30,852 bases of DNA from Dialister sp. UBA7295 (GCA_002471975.1 DKQZ01000011.1:1-30852); one strand, 5' to 3'; positions 1 to 8,345 are shown, counted from the stretch's first letter. The notes: generated by a model not told the origin, from the letters alone. Numbers and translations: made by a program.

Positions 1-375
1 TACTTCTTCAGCAGCCTCCACCGCTGTCGCGGTGTTCCCAAGGGAGAGCCTGTCGCCGGGCATGGCTTGCGATTGAGCCAATCGTGAAAGGTTTTATCTG
101 CTTTTGATTTTTGTTGACAGAGATGGCTGGCGTTCCGACTTGTTCGTCCTCCCACCGCTATCGCGGAGCCCTCCTATCGAGGAGGGCCACTTGCTTACCG
201 ATAGTGTCATTTTCCCGAGAATGTTTTGGTAATCAGCCTCATTTGTGCCTTGCAATTGTAGTACAACCCACCCGCGTTCGCTTCGCTCAGGCACCCTCCC
301 AAGCTTGGGAGGGCTGAAACGATAGCATGCTGTATGTTTTATTTCATTTGGCAGGAAGTGGGTCTTGTACATATA

Positions 376-408
376 AAAATGCGCCGCTTCATGAATTTTT
401 TGCGGCGC
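376..408 (-). terminator. Terminator-like GC hairpin in repeat copy 1
   Basis: Inverted arms gcgccgc (381-387) and gcggcgc (402-408) are followed on the minus strand by a T-rich tract (complement of 376-380). No minus-strand gene ends just upstream of it, so it is probably part of the repeat and not a working gene terminator here. The same hairpin in the same context at 5755-5788 does lie downstream of a minus-strand gene. Confidence 0.5.
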
Positions 409-413
409 ACCTT

Positions 414-448
414 CCCGAGTCCCGAATCCCGAATCCCGAATCCCGATC
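414..448. repeat. Heptamer tandem repeat (cccgaat)n
   Basis: Five consecutive 7-mers: cccgagt, cccgaat x3, cccgatc. On the opposite strand they form a cggga-rich tract that precedes the 376-408 hairpin. Confidence 0.85.
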
Positions 449-623
449 GATTCAGGGGTTCGAAGACAACTGTTATTTCAAAGTTTCAGTTCTTTTAGTC
501 CCTGATGGGAAACTCGGAACCGGGAACTTATATGGGCCCCCTGTATCTCTATTTTTAATACTCTCCCAATTCATTTTATGCTATGATAATAATAGTTTGT
601 TGTATGAGTAAAGGAGATTGACC

Positions 624-1745
624 ATGAAATACGATTATCTGATAGTAGGCGCCGGGCTTTTCGGGGCTGTGTGCGCCCGGGAACTGACGGATGCGGGCAA
701 AAAATGTCTGGTGGTTGACAAGCGTGCCCATATCGGGGGAAATGTGTATACGGAGGCCATCGAAGGGATCCAGGTGCACAAGTACGGGGCTCATATTTTC
801 CATACGAATCTGGCCAATGTGTGGAAGTATGTGCAGCGGTTTGCCACTTTTAACCGTTTCACGAATTCTCCGGTGGCTAATTACCACGGTGAGCTCTATT
901 CCCTGCCTTTCAATATGTATACGTTCAATAAAATGTGGGGCGTAGTGACTCCGGAGGAAGCAGCCCGGAAGATCGAGGAGCAGCGGAAGGCTGCGGGCAT
1001 CACGAATCCGAAGAATCTGGAGGAGCAGGCCATTTCTCTGGTGGGTACGGATATTTATGAGAAGCTCATCAAGGGGTATACGGAAAAACAGTGGGGCCGT
1101 CCCTGCACGGAGCTGCCGGCTTTCATTATCAAGCGGCTCCCGGTGCGGCTGACTTTCGATAACAATTATTTCAATGCTCTCTACCAGGGCATCCCGGTGG
1201 GCGGGTATACGAAAATGGTGGCCAAAATGCTGCAGGGTATCGACGTCCATCTTCACTGCGATTATCTGGGCATGAAGGAAGAACTGGATGGGAAGGCAGA
1301 TCATGTGATTTATACCGGCCCCATCGATGCCTATTTCCACTATGACCTGGGACCGCTGGAATACAGAAGCGTCCGCTTTGAAACGGAAGTGCTGGACAAG
1401 CCGAATTTCCAGGGCAATGCGGCGGTCAACTATACGGACCGTGAAACGCCCTGGACCCGGATCATCGAGCATAAATGGTTCGAATTCGGCAAGGACGCGG
1501 ATGGAAAGGATCTGCCGAAGACCGTCATTTCCAAAGAATACTCCTCCGAATGGAAAGTGGGCGACGAGCCTTACTATCCGGTGAACGATGAAAAGAACGG
1601 GGAACTCTATAAAGCTTATAGAAATATGGCGGACCGGGAAAAGAAAGTCACCTTCGGCGGGAGACTGGGAGAATATAAATACTACGATATGGACCAGGTC
1701 ATCAATGCGGCACTGGAGTGCGTGAAGGGGCTGCTGGGGAAATAA
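624..1745 (+). CDS. glf: UDP-galactopyranose mutase
   Basis: The 373-residue flavoenzyme interconverts UDP-galactopyranose and UDP-galactofuranose in the cytoplasm, supplying Galf for surface polysaccharides. The FAD/Rossmann motif GAGLFGA is at residues 9-15. The Glf signatures GAHIFHT (about 57-63), EKQWGR, RLPVRLTFDNNYF and the C-terminal FGGRLGEYKYYDMDQV are all present, and the length is normal for bacterial Glf. I chose ATG 624 because AAGGAG at 611-616 is 7 nt upstream; the in-frame TTG at 618 is too close to it. The gene stands alone, with a terminator directly after it. It lies 2.6 kb upstream of galU, so both nucleotide-sugar genes bracket the unrelated ATPase pair. Confidence in function is very high. 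Confidence 0.97.
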   Translation: MKYDYLIVGAGLFGAVCARELTDAGKKCLVVDKRAHIGGNVYTEAIEGIQVHKYGAHIFHTNLANVWKYVQRFATFNRFTNSPVANYHGELYSLPFNMYTFNKMWGVVTPEEAARKIEEQRKAAGITNPKNLEEQAISLVGTDIYEKLIKGYTEKQWGRPCTELPAFIIKRLPVRLTFDNNYFNALYQGIPVGGYTKMVAKMLQGIDVHLHCDYLGMKEELDGKADHVIYTGPIDAYFHYDLGPLEYRSVRFETEVLDKPNFQGNAAVNYTDRETPWTRIIEHKWFEFGKDADGKDLPKTVISKEYSSEWKVGDEPYYPVNDEKNGELYKAYRNMADREKKVTFGGRLGEYKYYDMDQVINAALECVKGLLGK

Positions 1746-1783
1746 GCGGATTTGGGACTGCGGATTTCGGACTTCGGGAAGGT

Positions 1784-1820
1784 GGGCCTGCGTCAAAATT
1801 GTGAAGCAGGCCCCTTTTTT
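1784..1820 (+). terminator. Rho-independent terminator of glf
   Basis: The stem gggcctgc (1784-1791) pairs with gcaggccc (1806-1813) and is followed by c and six T (1815-1820). The preceding sequence ttcgggaaggtg matches the flank of the GC hairpins near 25709 and 26451, so this terminator belongs to the same repeat family. The rest of the gap (1821-2117) is AT-rich. It holds a weaker hairpin gtgcg/cgcac (1960-1985) followed by five T, and no gene. Confidence 0.8.
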
Positions 1821-2117
1821 ATGGTTTTGCTCCCATTAGCGGATTGTCATGCTGATCGTTTGAGTCAGATGCGATGAATACGGATACGGTCTGGCGGATT
1901 GTCGATTTTACCTGTAATCCCATTTAGGACAGATGCGATTTAAAAAATCCGGTCATTTGGTGCGTTTCAATGATTTGAGGCGCACTTTTTATATGTTTGT
2001 TTCCGGTATATTCCGTTATCGAAGGTAAATCATAGAAGAGGAAATATTTCCGCTTACAATTGAATAAATCTTCACAAAATGTTACTATATAATCGATATA
2101 AGAGAGGAGGAGATGTC

Positions 2118-3497
2118 ATGAATGACTGGGCAGTGAGGATCAGTCAGGTCCGGATTTCGCACTTTATGAACGTGGCCGGAGGGGAAGTGCGCTTTCCCTG
2201 TATTCTGAACGGAAATATTTCCAACCCCTTCAGAAAGGCCGATGTCCTTGGCATTTATGGACAGAATGGCTCAGGCAAGACGGCTTTTATTTATTGTCTG
2301 GATATCTTGAAGAGGTGCCTTTCCGGCGAATCTTTGAGCAAAGATATCGGTCAGCATATCCAGTGCGGGGAAAAAGAAGCATCTCTTGATTTTTCCCTGG
2401 TAGTCAGGAAGGATGACCGGCTGGCCAATTTATATTATTCTATCCTTTTACGGAGAAGCGAAGAAGATTCGGCAGGCATTGGGGAGGAAAAACTTTCCAT
2501 TAAAACAGCCGATGGCCGCCGCCATGATATTTTCCGCTGCGTTTTGGGAAACGGATTATTTCCAAGGAAATGGAGCAGCCGCATTGCAGGAATGCCGGAA
2601 AATCCTGTTTCAAAGATCAGTTTATTCGCCGAGCAGGAAGTCGCTTTCTCCCAGCATCGGTCTTTCATCTTCTCAAAACGTTTATATGAATTGATTACCG
2701 GGTATAAAGAAGGTCTGGATGAGCAGGATATTAACGATATTGATTTCTGGAGCGTTCTCCTGCTTTACGGTTTCAGCGGACTTGATGTCATTGGAACGAG
2801 GGATATGGGACTGATCAATCTGCGCGCCTTCCAGCCCATCCATAAAATGGAGGACCGGTCATACGGCACGATTCCTCTCAGTGTGGCTGAGCCAAGCCTT
2901 GTACCGGTTGCTATTTTTAATGAAGTCGGTGAATGGGTAGATAAAGTGAATGTGGTGCTGACCTGCCTGATTCCAGGAATGAATCTGAAGCTGAACAACC
3001 TGGGCAAAGAACTGGACATCAGGGGAAATACAGTCATCCGCACAGAACTGGTTTCACTGCGGAATGGCACTGAAATCCCAATTCGCTATGAATCGGAAGG
3101 CATCAAGAAAATCCTGAGTTTCCTGCAGCTCTATATCCGTGCTTATAATAATCCATTTATGACACTGGTAGTGGATGAACTGGATGCCGGGATATTTGAA
3201 TATCTTCTGGGAGAAATGCTCAGCATTTTCCAGGAAAGCGGGAAAGGACAAATCATTTTCACCGCCCATAATCTGCGGCCTATGGAAGTCCTGCCTAAAG
3301 AATCCATTATCTGCACCACTACGGATCCCGGGGACCGGTATGTCCGTCTGACCAATGTGAAGCCAAATAACAATATGCGCGACTGTTACTACCGGGCCAT
3401 CTTCCTGGGAGGAGAAAAGAAGGAACTCTACCAGGAAACGGATCGGAATATGCTTGGTTTTGCTTTGCGAAGGGCTGGTCATTATGGCAAAGACTAA
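2118..3497 (+). CDS. AAA family ATPase (AAA_15-like), probable defence ATPase
   Basis: A 459-residue ATPase of the SMC/ABC-like AAA_15 group found in OLD, PARIS and Abi-type systems. Walker A GQNGSGKT is at residues 48-55, directly after the N-terminal strand segment that opens with RISQVRISHFMN. Walker B LVVDELDAG is near 349-356 and the switch histidine FTAHN near 380-384. The middle (about 90-330) is poorly conserved and probably holds a coiled or lid insertion. Start ATG 2118 has GAGGAGG at 2104-2110; an upstream in-frame ATG at 2079 would place this Shine-Dalgarno inside the gene. It overlaps the next gene by 14 nt, so the two are probably co-translated. A TATAAT-like box is at 2088-2093 but I see no well-spaced -35. 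The third-base composition looks more AT-rich than in glf and galU, consistent with transfer. The domain call is secure; the defence role is inferred. Confidence 0.8.
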   Translation: MNDWAVRISQVRISHFMNVAGGEVRFPCILNGNISNPFRKADVLGIYGQNGSGKTAFIYCLDILKRCLSGESLSKDIGQHIQCGEKEASLDFSLVVRKDDRLANLYYSILLRRSEEDSAGIGEEKLSIKTADGRRHDIFRCVLGNGLFPRKWSSRIAGMPENPVSKISLFAEQEVAFSQHRSFIFSKRLYELITGYKEGLDEQDINDIDFWSVLLLYGFSGLDVIGTRDMGLINLRAFQPIHKMEDRSYGTIPLSVAEPSLVPVAIFNEVGEWVDKVNVVLTCLIPGMNLKLNNLGKELDIRGNTVIRTELVSLRNGTEIPIRYESEGIKKILSFLQLYIRAYNNPFMTLVVDELDAGIFEYLLGEMLSIFQESGKGQIIFTAHNLRPMEVLPKESIICTTTDPGDRYVRLTNVKPNNNMRDCYYRAIFLGGEKKELYQETDRNMLGFALRRAGHYGKD

Positions 3498-4194
3498 GAA
3501 AGTGTGCCTCTTTATCGTAGAAGGGGTATCAGATGAATCAGCATTATCCCTGCCACTTAAAAATTTCATCGAGCGAAACCGGGAGCTTCGCTTTTTCCAG
3601 ACTGATGGAGATCTCACCACGAGAGATCATATTTCCCCCAATACGATTTTGAATGAAGTCGGTGACGTAGTGGAACGATTTCTCCGGCAGCAGCACATCC
3701 GGATTTCAGACCTTGCCCGGGTAGTACAGATTGTCGATATGGATGGATGCTTTATTCCTGATTCCCTTATCCATGAACTGATTCCGGAAGACGGAAGTGT
3801 CAATGTGGTTTATGGGCCATCAGAAATACGGGCCCGCCACATTTCCGAAATACAGAACCGGAATCATCAGAAACAGGGAAATATACTGAAAATCTGCTAT
3901 CGGAAGACGATTAAAGGGAGAGTACCTTACAGTGTCTATTATTTCTCCTGCAATATGGATCATGTCACCGGAGGCAATGCCAATATGCCTTATGAGGAGA
4001 AGGTGAATCAGGCCGATGATTTTGCGGCAAAATATATGAATGATCCTGCCGGGTTTACCGCTTTCTTTGAGTCCGTATTTCCACCGGTGGAAAGGGACTA
4101 TAAAGAATCCTGGGAATTTCAGAAGGAAGGCACCCATTCTCTGGAGCGGTTTTCCAACCTGTACCTGTTCCTGCAGTCTCACCTCCCGGGGTAA
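3484..4194 (+). CDS. TOPRIM-like partner protein of the AAA ATPase
   Basis: 236 residues with no signal peptide or membrane segment. The opening VCLFIVEGVSDESAL (residues 7-21) matches the first TOPRIM motif (strand followed by a catalytic Glu, here E13). VQIVDMDGC (81-89) supplies the DxD motif (D85, D87). This suggests a Mg-dependent nuclease-type TOPRIM fold, as in OLD, GajA or AriB proteins. The rest, including the segment YYFSCNMDH near 152-160, I do not recognise. Start ATG 3484 follows GAAGGG; an upstream in-frame TTG (3454) would lie deep inside the ATPase gene. The 14-nt overlap with the ATPase gene argues for a two-subunit complex. Candidate relatives by layout are PARIS (AriA/AriB) and AbiL pairs, but I cannot assign it to either. 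The fold call is moderately sure, the function is inferred. Confidence 0.65.
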   Translation: MAKTKKVCLFIVEGVSDESALSLPLKNFIERNRELRFFQTDGDLTTRDHISPNTILNEVGDVVERFLRQQHIRISDLARVVQIVDMDGCFIPDSLIHELIPEDGSVNVVYGPSEIRARHISEIQNRNHQKQGNILKICYRKTIKGRVPYSVYYFSCNMDHVTGGNANMPYEEKVNQADDFAAKYMNDPAGFTAFFESVFPPVERDYKESWEFQKEGTHSLERFSNLYLFLQSHLPG

Positions 4195-4232
4195 ATGCCG
4201 GATCCGGAAATAGAATCATCTCCGCCCCTGCC

Positions 4233-4261
4233 TTTTCAGAGCGTTGAGGGAATGTTATAAT
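4233..4261 (+). promoter_or_regulatory. Candidate sigma-A promoter of galU
   Basis: TTTTCA (4233-4238) and a perfect TATAAT (4256-4261) are separated by 17 bp. The position, 80 bp before the galU start, fits. The -35 box is poor (4 of 6). Confidence 0.45.
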
Positions 4262-4341
4262 CAGAATGATTGTATCGGTTGAACTTTCATTTACATAAAA
4301 TACAGGGCGTTTCATATCAGTGCAAAGGAAGAGTGAAATTT

Positions 4342-5220
4342 ATGCAGAAAATCAGAAAAGCAGTCATCCCAGCTGCCGGATTCGGCACCCGTTTCCTGCC
4401 GGCTACGAAGGCTATGCCGAAGGAAATGCTGCCTATTGTAGACAAACCGACCATTCAGTACATCGTGGAAGAAATCCTGGCCAGCGGGATCGATGAAATC
4501 ATCATCGTCAGCGGCCATGCGAAGAGAGCCATCGAAGACCATTTCGATTCCTCTCCGGAACTGGAACAGCATCTCTATGAAAGCGGCAAGATGGAAATGC
4601 TCCGGGAAATACGGAAAATTGCGGACATCAAAGTATTCTACGTCCGTCAGAAACATATGAATGGACTGGGCGATGCCATCAACTGTGTACGGGATTTCAT
4701 CGATGGAGAACCATTCGGAGTCATTCTTGGCGATGATATCGTGTATACGGGAAATGGAGAACCGGCCCTGCGCCAGCTCATGGACCAGTATGAAAAGACC
4801 GGCGGTACAGTCATTGGCTGCCAGACCGTCCGACCTGAACAGGTTTCTTCCTATGGCATCATCGATGGAATCAAGACCGACGATCCGAACCTTCTCCGCG
4901 TGGCCGATATGATCGAAAAACCATCCATCGAAGAAGCGCCGAGCAATTTTGCCGCCCTGGGCCGTTACGTCATCACCCCGGACGTCTTCGATATCCTGGA
5001 CCAGACCAAACCGGGCAAGGGCGGAGAAATCCAGCTCACTGATGCATTAAGAGTCATGGCTAAAAATGAAGCCGTCTATGCCTATAACTTCAATGGCAAA
5101 CGGTATGATACAGGAAATAAACTGGGCTTCCTCAAAGCCACCGTCGAATTCGCACTCAGAAGAGAAGACCTGGGAGAAGACTTCAAAGCCTACCTCAAAG
5201 ACGTAGTCAGCAAATTCTGA
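4342..5220 (+). CDS. galU: UTP-glucose-1-phosphate uridylyltransferase
   Basis: The 292-residue cytoplasmic enzyme makes UDP-glucose from UTP and glucose-1-phosphate, the root precursor for UDP-Gal, UDP-Galf and other glycan donors. The nucleotidyltransferase signature AAGFGTRFLPATKAMPKEML is at residues 10-29, followed by VDKPTIQYIVEE. GDDIVY (about 132-137), the EKP loop near 191 and KPGKGGEIQLTDA near 222-234 are typical of GalU. Length is normal. ATG 4342 was chosen over the upstream in-frame frame start at 4270 because AAGGAAGAG at 4325-4333 gives 8-nt spacing and the GalU N-terminus aligns here. The gene is probably monocistronic, with its own promoter-like site and a strong terminator. 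Confidence 0.97.
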   Translation: MQKIRKAVIPAAGFGTRFLPATKAMPKEMLPIVDKPTIQYIVEEILASGIDEIIIVSGHAKRAIEDHFDSSPELEQHLYESGKMEMLREIRKIADIKVFYVRQKHMNGLGDAINCVRDFIDGEPFGVILGDDIVYTGNGEPALRQLMDQYEKTGGTVIGCQTVRPEQVSSYGIIDGIKTDDPNLLRVADMIEKPSIEEAPSNFAALGRYVITPDVFDILDQTKPGKGGEIQLTDALRVMAKNEAVYAYNFNGKRYDTGNKLGFLKATVEFALRREDLGEDFKAYLKDVVSKF

Positions 5221-5225
5221 ATCAA

Positions 5226-5255
5226 ATCCTGATGCTTATGGCATCAGGATTTTTT
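5226..5255 (+). terminator. Rho-independent terminator of galU
   Basis: A perfect 10-bp stem atcctgatgc (5226-5235) / gcatcaggat (5241-5250) with a 5-nt loop is followed by a run of T to 5255. It starts 5 nt after the stop codon. Confidence 0.93.
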
Positions 5256-5284
5256 GTGCTTTCATTGATCACTCAGCAAAGCCA

Positions 5285-5917
5285 TCGGTCAGTCAGGCTC
5301 CCCCTGGGGGGAACTGGCTGCGAAGCAGACTGAGGGGGGCGAATGACTTGCATAGAAGTTCCGAGTGCAGCATTGGCCTTCGGCAAATTCCCGCCGTTTC
5401 CTTCCCACCACTATCGCGGTGTTCCCAAGGGAGAGCCTGTCTACGGTCGTGGCTTACGTTTGAGTCAATTGGCAGGGCTAGTATGCTGATGGATTTTTGT
5501 CGACAGAGATGAATACCGTTTCGACATGTTCCCTCCCACCGCTATCGCGGAGCCCTCCTATCGAGGAGGGCCACGCTTTTTCCGGTAGAGCCTTTAGGCA
5601 CATGTACTTTTGGGCAGTCAGCCTCCTATGTGCCTTGAAACGGTAGAACAACCCCTCAGCCTCGCTGCGCTCGGCAGCTCCCCAACCTTGGGGAGCCTGA
5701 AACGATAGCATGCTGTACTTTTATCTCAATTGGCATGAAGTGGATATTGTATATAAAAAAGCGCCGCTGCATAATTTTTTTGCGGCGCACCTTCCCGGAT
5801 TCCGATTTCCGGAATATCGCAATCTTCAGCATGCGTTCAGGGGTACAGGTAAAATCGACAATCCACTGGTGGACGAATGGCCCGAAGGGCCTGATGGGGA
5901 ACTGGGAACTTATATGT
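5285..5917 (+). repeat. Long interspersed repeat, copy 2
   Basis: This is the direct counterpart of 1-535 (offset about 5380-5387). It extends left to about 5285, where the part matching it in copy 1 falls outside the window. Internally it contains an inverted pair: ggctccccctgg...ctgaggggg (about 5296-5340) recurs in reverse complement at about 5651-5700. Hairpins include ccctcctatcgaggaggg (5552-5569) and ctccccaaccttggggag (5678-5695). No credible gene is seen in 5256-5924. Confidence 0.8.
5755..5788 (-). terminator. Terminator-like hairpin downstream of the HAD gene
   Basis: Arms gcgccgc (5761-5767) and gcggcgc (5782-5788) are followed on the minus strand by six T (complement of 5755-5760). 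It lies about 140 bp beyond the stop of the minus-strand HAD phosphatase and could end that transcript. Confidence 0.6.
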
Positions 5918-5924
5918 AAGCCAA

Positions 5925-6611
5925 TTACAGTTTCAATACTCCTGAAATTTCCCCAGGTTTATCTACAATCTCATCGGCTCCTGCTTTTTCCAGTTCTTCT
6001 CTTGTCCCGTATCCATAGGTGACTCCGAGGGAGGCGATGCCTGTTTCTTTTGCTCCTTCGATGTCGTAGTGAGTGTCTCCGATCATGACGGATTCTTTGA
6101 GAAGGGTTTCCCGGGTGAAGCCTTTTTCTTCCAGGAGGGAGAAGACTTTCAGGATGGTCCTGGCTTTCTGACTGTGTCCGTCGGGGGCTTTCAGTTCGTC
6201 TTCCGGGTCTGATCCGCAGATGATGGTGAAATAGTCAGTGAAACCGAACATTTCAATGATTTTCTTCACAAAAGGTTCAGGTTTGCTGGAAGCTACGGCA
6301 AGAATGCGGCCTTCTTCTTTTGCTTTTTTGAGGACGTCTCCGATCCCCTCATAAGTGGAACAGAGGAGAAGGCCTCCTTTATTTTCGTACATGTCCCGGA
6401 AATGGGTGACCGCGGTGGCAATGTCTTCCTCGGACGGGTGGTAGAGTTCTCTCAGCCGTACGTTCAGCGGCGGACCGATGAAGGTCTTTAGGACTTTTTC
6501 GTCCGTTTCATGGATGCCCACAAAAGTCAGCCCGTAGGCCATGGATTTCATAATGCCCGGAGCGGACTCGGAGATCGTACCGTCTAAATCGAAGAGTAAG
6601 AATTTTTTCAT
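5925..6611 (-). CDS. HAD-superfamily phosphatase (phosphoglycolate phosphatase-like)
   Basis: A 228-residue cytoplasmic HAD hydrolase of the Gph/PpaX group (subfamily IA, alpha-helical cap). Motif I FDLDGT places the nucleophile at D8 and the acid/base at D10. Motif II is the serine in VASSKPEPF (about 111-119), and motif IV is GDTHYD (about 178-183), giving the Mg ligands. The cap lies at about 18-90. Length is typical. Start ATG 6611 has an AGAAAGG Shine-Dalgarno about 7 nt upstream. The substrate cannot be told from sequence: phosphoglycolate, pyrophosphate and nucleotide monophosphates are all possible. It stands alone between repeats, so context gives no pathway. Confidence 0.85.
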   Translation of the reverse strand: MKKFLLFDLDGTISESAPGIMKSMAYGLTFVGIHETDEKVLKTFIGPPLNVRLRELYHPSEEDIATAVTHFRDMYENKGGLLLCSTYEGIGDVLKKAKEEGRILAVASSKPEPFVKKIIEMFGFTDYFTIICGSDPEDELKAPDGHSQKARTILKVFSLLEEKGFTRETLLKESVMIGDTHYDIEGAKETGIASLGVTYGYGTREELEKAGADEIVDKPGEISGVLKL

Positions 6612-6704
6612 GGTATACCTTTCTTAGAAAATATGTCATGCCCCGCCGATATTGTACTGAAGGGAAGAGGGTATTGGCGAGGCAGAGGTTAGCGGAAAGG
6701 GGGA

Positions 6705-6968
6705 AAGCGTCAGCCGGCTTTGGCGGCTGTTCGGTCAAGCCCCCCTCGAGAGGGGCTGGCTGCGTCAGACTGGGGGGACGAATGTCCGCGCAGTATCGGA
6801 TAGCATGGGAGCGGGAATACAGATTAGCAGGATTATCATGCTTCTCTATTTCTGTCGCTCCTGCCAGGAAACGTTTCGACATGTTCGTCCTCCCACCCCT
6901 TCGTGGAGCCCTCCTCTCGAGGAGGGCTATTCGCCGGGCAGGGCTTGCTTTTGAGCCAATTAGCCATT
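6705..6968 (+). repeat. 265-bp hairpin-rich repeat, copy 1
   Basis: It opens with a GC hairpin region (gccggctttggcggc), then ccccctcgagagggg. A conserved core follows (gactggggggacgaatgtcc, tatcggatagcatgggagcg), then the second hairpin ccctcctctcgaggaggg and a tail ending ttgagccaatt. Near-identical to 6975-7235. Open frames inside it, on either strand, are repeat shadows. Confidence 0.85.
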
Positions 6969-6974
6969 GAGTCA

Positions 6975-7235
6975 TGTTTCGCCGCCTATGGCGGCTGATG
7001 GATTAAGCCCCCCTCGAGAGGGGGGCTGGCTGCGTCAGACTGGGGGGACGAATGTCCGCGCACTATCGGATAGCATGGGAGCGGGAATACAGATCAGCAG
7101 GATCATCATGTTTTGTGATTTCTGTCGCTCCTGCCAGGAAACGTTTCGACTTGTTCGTCCTCCCACCCCTTTGGGGAGCCCTCCTCTCGAGGAGGGCCAT
7201 TCGCCGGGCAGGGCCAGCTTTTGAGTCAGTTGGTA
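6975..7235 (+). repeat. 265-bp hairpin-rich repeat, copy 2
   Basis: Direct copy of 6705-6968 with the same landmarks and few differences. The inverted repeat ccccccTC/GAgggggg begins the unit near 7012-7029. It lies directly downstream of the 3' end of the DUF559 gene. Confidence 0.85.
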
Positions 7236-7251
7236 CAGTTACAGTCCCGCT

Positions 7252-7716
7252 TTAGTTCTGAAATACTTTTACTGCTTTTTCTTCTATCCGGTTTATGATA
7301 TCCTGGCAGACACCGGGGAAGTTTTCATTGACTTCCTTATTGGAGTATCTTACGACTTCAAATCCCCAGTATTGCAGTTTCTTTGTACGGGCAGCGTCAT
7401 AAGCACGGCCGGCTTCTGTAAAGTGCTGACCGCCGTCTATTTCTATAATCAGGTCCAGTTCAAAGCAGCAGAAGTCAACGATATAATGACCAATAACCTT
7501 TTGGTGAATGAATTCGGGCCCCCGGTCGTTGAATAGAAGGAAAAAGCGATACCATAAATTCTTTTCCTGTTCAGTCATATGTTTGCGAAGTTCCTTTTTC
7601 CTCTTCTTCATCTCTTCGCTGACCGGCGCATTGATCCCTTCTATGACTTCCCCGCGGTGTTTATCTTTGGAGGGTTCGTACACTGTCACTTCCATAATCG
7701 GCACCTCACTGATCAT
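7252..7716 (-). CDS. DUF559 (VSR-like, PD-(D/E)XK) domain protein
   Basis: 154 residues. The opening EMKKRKKELRKHMTEQEKNLWYRF (about 35-58, quoted here only as position) and the core from about 69 to 98 match DUF559, a family related to very-short-patch-repair endonucleases. Key residues are D81 in HYIVDF, then E92 and D94 in IEIDGGQH, followed by a helix and the strand WGFEVVRYS (about 117-125). This is the arrangement of a PD-(D/E)XK nuclease. Start ATG 7716 has CAGGAG 9 nt upstream. ATG 7698 (residue 7) with GAGGTG is an equally good alternative. The gene sits alone, with two copies of a 265-bp repeat on each side. A nuclease activity is inferred from the fold; the biological role of DUF559 proteins is unclear. 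Confidence 0.85.
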   Translation of the reverse strand: MISEVPIMEVTVYEPSKDKHRGEVIEGINAPVSEEMKKRKKELRKHMTEQEKNLWYRFFLLFNDRGPEFIHQKVIGHYIVDFCCFELDLIIEIDGGQHFTEAGRAYDAARTKKLQYWGFEVVRYSNKEVNENFPGVCQDIINRIEEKAVKVFQN

Positions 7717-7774
7717 ATCCAGAAACTCCTGCTATCTGTAGTATATCAGAAATGGGGAGGGCCATGTACGAAAA

Positions 7775-8060
7775 AGGCCGCAAAAGCGGCGGATGGATTA
7801 AGCCCCCCTCGAGAGGGGGGCTGGCTGCGAAGCAGACTGGGGGGACGAATGTCCGCACACTGTCGGATAGCTTGGGAGCGGGAATACACACCAGCAGGAA
7901 AATCTATAGGATTTGAAGTTTTTTTGCACTTATAGCTTTACCATCGCTCCTGCCGGGAAACGTTTCGACATGTTCGTCCTCCCACCGCTTCGCTTGGAGC
8001 CCTGTTCGAGGAGGGCTATTCGCCGGGCAAGGCTGGCTTTTGAGTCTTTTGGTAAATGAG
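7775..8060 (+). repeat. 265-bp hairpin-rich repeat, copy 3
   Basis: Same unit as 6705-6968 but with a distinct central segment (accagcaggaaaatctatag then ttgcacttatagcttta) shared with copy 4. It starts with a ccgcaaaagcgg hairpin and the ccccccTC/GAgggggg inverted repeat. The second hairpin is degraded (ccctgttcgaggaggg). Confidence 0.85.
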
Positions 8061-8069
8061 TCATTTCTG

Positions 8070-8345
8070 GCCGCAAAAGCGGCGGATGGGTCAAGCCCCC
8101 CTCGAGAGGGGCTGGCTGCGAAGCAGACTGGGGGGACGAATGTCCGCGCACTGTCGGACAGCATGGGAGCGGGAATACACACCAGCAGGAAAATCTATAG
8201 GATTTGAAGTTTATTGCACTTATAGCTTTATTGCCACTCCTGCCAGGAAACGTTTCGACTTGTTCGTCCCCTCACCGGCTTTGCCGGAGCTCCCCTCTCG
8301 AGGGGAGCTGTTCGCTGGGCAGGGCCAGGGTTTGAGTCAATAGCG
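8070..8345 (+). repeat. 265-bp hairpin-rich repeat, copy 4
   Basis: Direct copy of 7775-8060, including the same leading ccgcaaaagcggcggatgg. The right hairpin is gctcccctc/gaggggagc (near 8288-8307), a different stem sequence with pairing kept. Confidence 0.85.

Larger units (their letters stand above)
1..535 (+). repeat. Long interspersed repeat, copy 1 (edge-truncated)
   Basis: This stretch upstream of glf holds no convincing gene. It aligns along its length with 5388-5917 in the same orientation. Shared landmarks are the gtgttcccaagggagagcc block near 33, the hairpin ccctcctatcgaggaggg near 169-186, gaaacgatagcatgctgta at 315-333, a GC hairpin at 381/402, and gggaacttatatg at 522-534. 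A 20-bp perfect palindrome CCCTCCCAAGCTTGGGAGGG lies at 294-313. Short open frames here are repeat-derived and lack ribosome-binding sites. 536-623 is the AT-rich glf leader, with no promoter I can assign firmly. Confidence 0.8.

Noticed and set aside
2060..2093. TTGAAT ... TATAAT promoter for the ATPase pair
   Set aside because: The spacer is 22 bp, too long for sigma-A; only the -10 box is convincing.
2118..4194. Assignment of the ATPase pair to PARIS, AbiL, Gabija or RloAB
   Set aside because: The ATPase is generic, the TOPRIM protein does not show the sequence features I know for AriB or RloB, and GajA is a single fused protein. Only the general class is supported.
6508..8343. Many open frames of 60-155 codons on both strands in the repeat cluster
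   Set aside because: They coincide with the repeat units, recur as near-identical low-complexity peptides in several frames and lack plausible ribosome-binding sites.
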